Made by a program: the position numbers and the translations under genes | Part shown: piece by piece, positions 57,669 through 64,000 of the stretch | Layout of the letters: each line of letters begins with the position of its first letter | Position numbering within the stretch: position 1 is the first letter of the stretch | Assembly: GCA_020284085.1 (NCBI GenBank) | Contig: JACEVL010000091.1 | Coordinates: forward strand, 218,501 to 282,500 | Direction: 5' to 3' | DNA: 64,000 nt | DNA from: Aporrectodea caliginosa | Taxonomy: Eukaryota; Annelida; Clitellata; Crassiclitellata; Lumbricidae | Notes under the pieces: model-generated | What the model saw: only the letters and a program-made list of their open reading frames with translations | Told to the model about the DNA's origin: nothing | Databases searched by the model: none

Positions 57669-60600
57669 TTAGGAGTCTTCCAAACTTAGGTGTGCTTCTT
57701 CCCAAGTTATTTGTTGCCAAGCTTCCGGAATCTCTGGACATAAAGCATCATATTGCTGAGCAAGTTCTTCAACATACTGAGCCAAGTACCATTTCCAAAA
57801 TATCGAAGTACTATGGTCATGACTATATGGAATATCCCAGTTTTCATACTCTGCTATTTCTTTGTACTTTTTGAATGAGTGGTAATTCCAGTTAAACAAC
57901 CTGTGATACCATTTGTTATATTTTTGCATGGTAGCCATGGTTCTGAGATCTACGCCAGTGCCAACCAAGGTTTGACAAGTATCCAGGGACAGTTTTTTCC
58001 GCTTTCTACGTCTTTCTTCATTTGCATCTCTTGTTTCTTGAGTATTTGCAAACAAACCCCAGATATCGACTGTTCCGTTCATGCCCGTTGGATAATGAAT
58101 AGCGCGATGATCTCCGGCGTGATCTTGCAATGACTGAGAACAGGGCGCTGAACAGAAAGGACATGTCTCTCGGCATCCCATTATCATCTCGAACACTGTT
58201 TGGATTGGAGCTCTGTTGTCTTCGGACACGAGTGTTTCAAATGAAGAATTAGCTTGGCTATGAAAGTCAGCGTATGAATTGTCGATTTCTGCTATCACTG
58301 CATTTGTGAAGCCATTCAAATTGTTTATAACGAAATAGATTTCGCTCGTTGTGTTCATATCCTCATTGAAAATTCGAAGATATTCTCTTGCACATCCTTT
58401 GCACCGTGTTTCTGCCTCTTTCAGAGCATTCTTAGCTTTCTCCACAATCTTGCCGACATTATTTTTAACCATTTTTTGAAAATCAGTTTCAGATGCGATT
58501 TCTTTGGCCAGACAGTCTTTCAGCAACTTCAGTATTACATCGAGGAAGAAGTCTTTACTGGCCTCTGATTCAGCAAGCTCTACATATAGCATAAAATCTT
58601 TAAAAATTGCTTGTTTTCCTCTGCGTGAGTGAATTAAATTCTGAGTTTCTCGACCAAGGTCTGTTAGAATCGTTCTTAAGAAGGCCCGTTTAGACTTAAA
58701 CGTAGGATTCTTCTTGTCTTCTTTGAACACTTCTGTTTTTAGCAATTCACCAAGATTTTTAACGAAAGACCTCTTCGCGTAATCAAAGATTTGTTGAGTG
58801 ACGGCATCGATGTTCGCTTGTGCTGACATCGGTCGAAAACAACTGAGGAACCTTTGGCGGCGTTCATCGATATCGGCCAGCGGATCGGCCAGTGAAATGA
58901 ATCCATTATTGTTTTCGACAGATCGGTTGTAAGTATAACAGCAGGCAAACTTAATAAACCTAATGATGTAATCACGATCAAAATTATATCCAGGAGGCAG
59001 AACTGGGCATATTTCATGTTTTTTTCCAGGAGGAATTTCACGTTCCTCTTTCCTTAAGATTCCCAAAAGCTCACCAATTTCGAAAATTACTTGTTCCAAA
59101 TGGGATGCATTGAATTCTAGGCCTCTCTGATTTTGAAACAGAAACTCCCACTTTTTATATGCTTCGATAAACCTGCTGTTAGCCTTGTCAACAAATGATT
59201 CGGAGTAAACAAAATCTTTTACCAATCTTGTAGACCAATGTGGTTTTTGGCTTTGAACAATGTCATTTCCAGTAACTTGCGGCATTTCAACATCAAAAGG
59301 CGTCTTAAATAACTCTGACCAGAGCACAGTTCCTAAATGCAATTCGTCTTTCCGATCCAACTTTTTGATTGATTCGCGAATTGTTTTCTCAATTTCATTT
59401 TCCACAAGCTTCTTTCTGATTCGTATTAAATTTTTGTTGTAATCGATAAGATTCTGCCATTCTTCATCAAACTGTTTCTTATCTTTTTCATTAAATTTGT
59501 CTTTCTCCGCCTCTTCAAAACGTTTATCCAAATTGGACAGTCTAGCTTTTAAGTCTTTCACTCTCTTATCACTGTCGTATTGAAGTTTCTTCATATGAGC
59601 AGCTATATCTTTTGTCGTCTCATTTTTAATCCGACGAATTTCTCCAATTTTTATTTCATTCAGCGACACTAGTCTTCACACTTTTGCTTAAAAGCTGTGG
59701 AAATATCAGTAACGTCGATAACATCTTGCAAAGTGGCCTTCATGTGTCCAAAATTCATTTCTACGGCATCACTCACTTTTCTTAAAATTCTTTCCTCTTC
59801 TACCCCGAATTCTTCAAAACGTTTGAAAGAACAAATCAATTCACGAATCATTGTCTGTTCAAGTCTGTTTAGCTTCTTGAAACTGTTCACTTCGTGAAAA
59901 ATTCTATCGTTCAAAACCGTACCCGACATGATTTCCTGTGTGTTTCTAAAACAAAGCACAAAGTCATTGTGAAGCAGCGCATTCCACAGATCAGACAAGC
60001 GAAGGAAAAAACCTGACATTGTCAATTTTGATGGATTCATTCCCATCAACTGCATCAGGCATTGCCTTAGTTCTTTTGCTTTTCCAATGTAATTTTGGTT
60101 TATTCTGGCCTTTGGAGGTCTGCCACTCCATAAGTCTGGAAAATACCAGAAATGTGATGAATCTGGATCATACTTGATAAATTTCTTAAGGCTTTGAAGC
60201 CTTCTGCATTAGCCTCCTTTATTACGTTGTCCAAAAAGCATAAGCTGCTTTTCTTGGCCCAAACGATTCCTTTTTTCTGCATCAGCAGCCGGAACATTCT
60301 GATGCACAAACATGCATCTTGGCATCAGCTCCAATTCAACTTTGGTTTTCCTTACACGAATTAAACCATGAGCAACGACCTGAAGAATGTCTTTAATTTC
60401 TGCCCAGTTTTCTCCTTTCATGTTGATTATTGCAGCATCGGCCAGACCAATTGCAAAAGTAGCTAATTCATTGTCTCTGAAAGTCGACTTTCCCGTAAAC
60501 CCTGAGGCTCCAAGACCTTCTGTGTCCACAACCAAAACGTAATCGTATTCGACTTGCAGACTTCCTTTATCAACATGAACTAGGTGACAGTAGATTCCCT

Positions 60601-61080
60601 TTGTGCTTCGTATAGCGCTCACTGAAAATTGAAGACCAAAGAGTGCATTGAGTAAAGTAGACTTTCCAGAACTTTGAACTCCAATTATCGACAACACAAA
60701 CACCTTTGCGTTATTAGTCATGATTCTGATTTTATTTAAAACTTCTTTAAGCCAAGTGATTGGAACATTTGAAGCATCACCGTCCATTAATTCCAGCGGT
60801 TGACCCTTCAGTAGAAGTCTAGCAGCGATTGTAGGGAAATTGCGTATAACGTCTGGGGGTATAGGGGCGTTCTTCAACTCCTCTCTCATGCGAATTTCTT
60901 CCGAGATTAAGGCTTCATACATCTGTCCATGTTCACGTAGAATGTGCTCCAGACCAAAGGCGCTGTTTCCCAATTTCAACTCCAGATTGCTTAGTTTAAC
61001 TTCAGATTTTCTTTCGTTTGACTGTTGCGTATGATTTTTCGGGCTCTCTATTTTATATTCTTCGAGGATGTTTGATATGA
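57669..61080 (-). pseudogene. VLIG copy D: 5'-truncated, multiply frameshifted
   Basis: Homology to A-C begins abruptly near 61080, within the helical region (NILEEYKIE); everything N-terminal (about 480 residues in copy A) is absent, and the apparent Met start at 61099 lies in unrelated DNA. The frame 61099-60209 holds an intact P-loop (GVQSSGKSTLLNALFGLQF), VVDTEGLG and FVHQNV. Shifts near 60215 and 60080 lead through 60309-60100 and 60055-59669. After another shift near 59669 a 666-codon frame (59669-57669) gives the C-terminal half intact, including CRETCPFCSAPC with the following His residues and the end EAWQQITWEEAH. It has the best preserved C-terminal half apart from copy A. Confidence 0.9.
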
Positions 61081-61452
61081 TACAAGAACATGAGAACATG
61101 TGGAGTACCTTTATCTACAGATATTAATTCAAGGAACTTGTTTCCATAAATGAAAGGGGACTTCTAACTGAGATGTTGGTTAGTTTCTACAGCCACTATC
61201 TCATTTGATAATAAATACGACTTTACAATGGTTGTAAAGTCAGTAAATATCAAAAGGTCAATTAAGGGTTATTACAAACTGTTTTCGTATCGAGCAACGG
61301 AAGAGTTCAAACGGCTTGCTGATTATCCGACAGCCGAGTAGACAGAGGTGAAAATGGGAATACACCATCAAGTTTCTTGAATGGGCTCTATATATATATA
61401 TATATATATATATATCTATGACTATTCTTTAATGAAGCGCCTGACAACCGTA
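61081..61452. other. No gene recognised; (TA)n at 61389-61415
   Basis: Unrelated sequence replacing the 5' part of copy D. No repeat or gene recognised apart from the TA run. Confidence 0.5.
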
Positions 61453-62051
61453 CAAATAGATGAGACATGCCATGACGATCAAACAATTCACAGAACAACA
61501 CAAATTCCAGAAGAAATAAATCAACAAAGTTGCAACTATGCAAGGCACAAGCTCATTTGTACTTTGGCTGCCACCTAGGGAATGGGTGGGGAGGAATCGA
61601 ACCGGGTCCGTGAAAACTTCAGGCACGAGTGTTATCCATTATACTATCCCCTCCCCTCTTTTCGGTTTCCTATAGTATCTACATTGTACACACCGTCAAT
61701 ATAATTCGACAAAAACCTCCATGAAGCCATTTAAAACAAATAAAAATTAACGGCTAAATAAAGTTAAGTCTGTCTGCTATTTGTGTTTTTAAAAGTCTGA
61801 AGAGTTTGGTGCATCCATTGAATTTCAACTATCCATTTCGAAGAGCAGTCTTTAACTTGTAACATCAGACTAAGAGTAACTGTTATATATCATCATATTA
61901 AATAGAATCGACGTTCTAGCATAATAAATTGTAATCGAACATTTATATAGCGTCGCTCATAGTTGCATAGTTGCAACGTTGTTGATTTATGTCTTCTGGA
62001 ATTTGTGTTCTTGCGAATTGTTTGATCGTCATGGCATGTCTCATCTATTTG
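61453..62051. mobile_element. Foldback structure with ~90-bp inverted arms
   Basis: 61453-61543 (caaatagatgagacatgcca ... ttgcaactatgcaa) is the reverse complement of 61963-62051 with few differences. Between the arms lie a degenerate SINE (61565-61655, minus) and a LINE/SINE tail in reverse (about 61930-61960, tgtaatcgaacatttatata). No coding frame. Confidence 0.8.
61565..61655 (-). mobile_element. tRNA-derived SINE head, degenerate
   Basis: On the minus strand GGGGAGG and CCTCCCC can pair as an acceptor stem; A-box-like TAGTATAATGGATA and B box CGGTTCGATTCC are present. The T stem does not pair, so it is not a working tRNA gene. Confidence 0.5.
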
Positions 62052-62370
62052 CGGTCATCTGACGGACTTGACCACCCATGGCCGTACATGTTCCCTTCGT
62101 TGTGCTGCGTAAGTTGACCTGGTTGTCCCATCGGCCAGAACTTACACGGTGCAGCAGGGTTCGAGTTTCGCTCTGGTTGGTCCAAATTCTTGGAACAGGT
62201 TGACAAGCCTTCTACGACATAATTCTACTCCTGGGTATTCCTTTACCTCCGTTCTGTTAGCACTTGAAGGCCAGTTTGTCGGATGGCGGTTTTTTGCTGT
62301 CATGTTGGACACGCCTCTTATTTACGAGTCTTTACCGAAGAGGCGTTATAGAAATCTGTGATTATATCTA
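62052..62370 (+). mobile_element. LINE ORF2 C-terminus and tail
   Basis: The frame reads SSFALVGPNSWNRLTSLLR, very close to SFAIVGPNSWNQLPQSLR in the LINE tail inside VLIG copy B, and ends with GGCGTTATAGAAATCTGTGATTAT. Same LINE family, 5'-truncated. Confidence 0.7.
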
Positions 62371-63123
62371 CAATTAAAGTAAAATTGGCAAACAGATTCA
62401 ACTCCGTGCAAACGGACTTCCAGAACGGCAGTGGGCTCGAAACCTTAACTCGGATATTCAGAAAATAGCTGTGGCGTCCCTTCAGATGATTTACAACGTA
62501 AAACTGGGAGCAGGGAGCAGGTTCCTCGTCAGGTCCCTCGTCCGGCTGGCCCGTCCGCTTCTGAGCGAGGTGGAACAGATCCTGCGAACCAGCCTAGAAG
62601 ATCCATAATGTCCAAAGTTGCTCCTGTTCGCGTGTAGCGAAACGACGCTTCTTCCGATGCTATTTGCGCTGTCGTGCTTCGACGATAGATGGCCTGGCTT
62701 CCTGTCTGGCCTCGCCTTCGAGTTGTACCAGGATCAGAAGTCAACGTTCTGGGTCAGGGTCATCTACCGTGGAAAGGTCAAGGTCATCGGAGGATTGGGG
62801 AGTTCGCTAGTTCCCTACCATCAGTTCCTTCAGATTTTGGCACCCTACATTTCGAGAACGGGTGGCTACGTCACAACATATTATTACACGAGAGGCTAAA
62901 GAAATTAAAATAATTGTAATAATAATAATAATAATACTCCAACTACTCCAACGTCTTTCCATCTGTGTGCAGCGCCACAATGCCATTGCATTCAGAGGCA
63001 CATTTCCGGATGGCTGTATAAACTGGGACGAGGCCTGATTTCTCGGAGAACGTTTCTTACTCCTAACCTAATTTTTTGTTCCTGAGGGATTATTTCTACC
63101 TCGGGTAAAAAAAATAATATTAA
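62371..63123. other. No gene recognised
   Basis: Short overlapping frames (62529-62913) on both strands without known motifs; an (ATA)n run near 62917-62934. Confidence 0.45.
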
Positions 63124-63145
63124 TAGTAGTAGTAGTAGTGGTAGT
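63124..63145. repeat. (AGT)n run at gap edge
   Basis: The assembly stops in this repeat. Confidence 0.9.
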
Positions 63146-64000
63146 NNNNNNNNNNNNNNNNNNNNNNNNNNNNNNNNNNNNNNNNNNNNNNNNNNNNNNN
63201 NNNNNNNNNNNNNNNNNNNNNNNNNNNNNNNNNNNNNNNNNNNNNNNNNNNNNNNNNNNNNNNNNNNNNNNNNNNNNNNNNNNNNNNNNNNNNNNNNNNN
63301 NNNNNNNNNNNNNNNNNNNNNNNNNNNNNNNNNNNNNNNNNNNNNNNNNNNNNNNNNNNNNNNNNNNNNNNNNNNNNNNNNNNNNNNNNNNNNNNNNNNN
63401 NNNNNNNNNNNNNNNNNNNNNNNNNNNNNNNNNNNNNNNNNNNNNNNNNNNNNNNNNNNNNNNNNNNNNNNNNNNNNNNNNNNNNNNNNNNNNNNNNNNN
63501 NNNNNNNNNNNNNNNNNNNNNNNNNNNNNNNNNNNNNNNNNNNNNNNNNNNNNNNNNNNNNNNNNNNNNNNNNNNNNNNNNNNNNNNNNNNNNNNNNNNN
63601 NNNNNNNNNNNNNNNNNNNNNNNNNNNNNNNNNNNNNNNNNNNNNNNNNNNNNNNNNNNNNNNNNNNNNNNNNNNNNNNNNNNNNNNNNNNNNNNNNNNN
63701 NNNNNNNNNNNNNNNNNNNNNNNNNNNNNNNNNNNNNNNNNNNNNNNNNNNNNNNNNNNNNNNNNNNNNNNNNNNNNNNNNNNNNNNNNNNNNNNNNNNN
63801 NNNNNNNNNNNNNNNNNNNNNNNNNNNNNNNNNNNNNNNNNNNNNNNNNNNNNNNNNNNNNNNNNNNNNNNNNNNNNNNNNNNNNNNNNNNNNNNNNNNN
63901 NNNNNNNNNNNNNNNNNNNNNNNNNNNNNNNNNNNNNNNNNNNNNNNNNNNNNNNNNNNNNNNNNNNNNNNNNNNNNNNNNNNNNNNNNNNNNNNNNNNN
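63146..64000. other. Assembly gap (Ns)
   Basis: All bases are N. Confidence 1.

Overview
This window is eukaryotic DNA, most likely from a marine invertebrate animal; I cannot name the species. It has no operons and no dense coding. It carries non-LTR retrotransposons of CR1/Jockey-like type, tRNA-derived SINEs, Helitrons, piggyBac-like and other terminal-inverted-repeat elements, long microsatellites and an AT-rich background. Its only recognisable host genes are members of the interferon-induced very large GTPase (VLIG/GVIN-like) family. In vertebrates this family is encoded in a giant single exon, and the copies here are also intronless.

Layout. 1-1500: two LINE fragments. 2340-7263 (-): VLIG copy A, nearly complete, with two frameshifts. 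7.8-8.2 kb: two SINEs. 8.7-8.9 kb: a 36-bp minisatellite. 9.3-10.7 kb (+): a LINE 3' half. 10.9-11.2 kb: a possible Penelope-like fragment. 13.45-17.1 kb (-): a nearly full-length LINE. 18.8-19.3 kb: a 59-bp satellite. 20.3-27.6 kb: a MITE, microsatellites, dispersed repeats and an interleaved inverted repeat. 28.2-34.35 kb (-): VLIG copy B, with an intact 1000-codon 5' part and a 3' part broken by a LINE tail and a CACTA-like element. 34.6-36.7 kb (-): VLIG copy C, cut off just after the P-loop and fused to the upstream region of B. 37-43 kb: LINE debris and foldback elements. 43.2-46.0 kb: a terminal-repeat element containing a Helitron. 46.7-48.2 kb: a second, inverted Helitron containing a MITE. 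49.4-51.7 kb: LINE fragments. 53.3-54.3 kb: a piggyBac-like element. 56-57 kb: a degraded LINE. 57.7-61.1 kb (-): VLIG copy D, 5'-truncated. 61.45-62.4 kb: a foldback and a LINE tail. 63146-64000: assembly gap.

The four VLIG copies share orientation. Three keep a related ~250-bp upstream region and two share a 3' flank, so they look like a tandem family under birth-and-death turnover. Each copy carries its own lesions and none is open end to end as assembled. Comparing the copies also exposes small events: in three places one copy has gained 5-6 bp that creates TAGGCCTA or TAGCCTA where the others lack it. TAGGCCTA occurs at least 18 times in the window, against about one expected. This looks like a TA-GGCC-TA scar, possibly an excision footprint of a TA-targeting transposon, and I regard it as the most unusual signal here.
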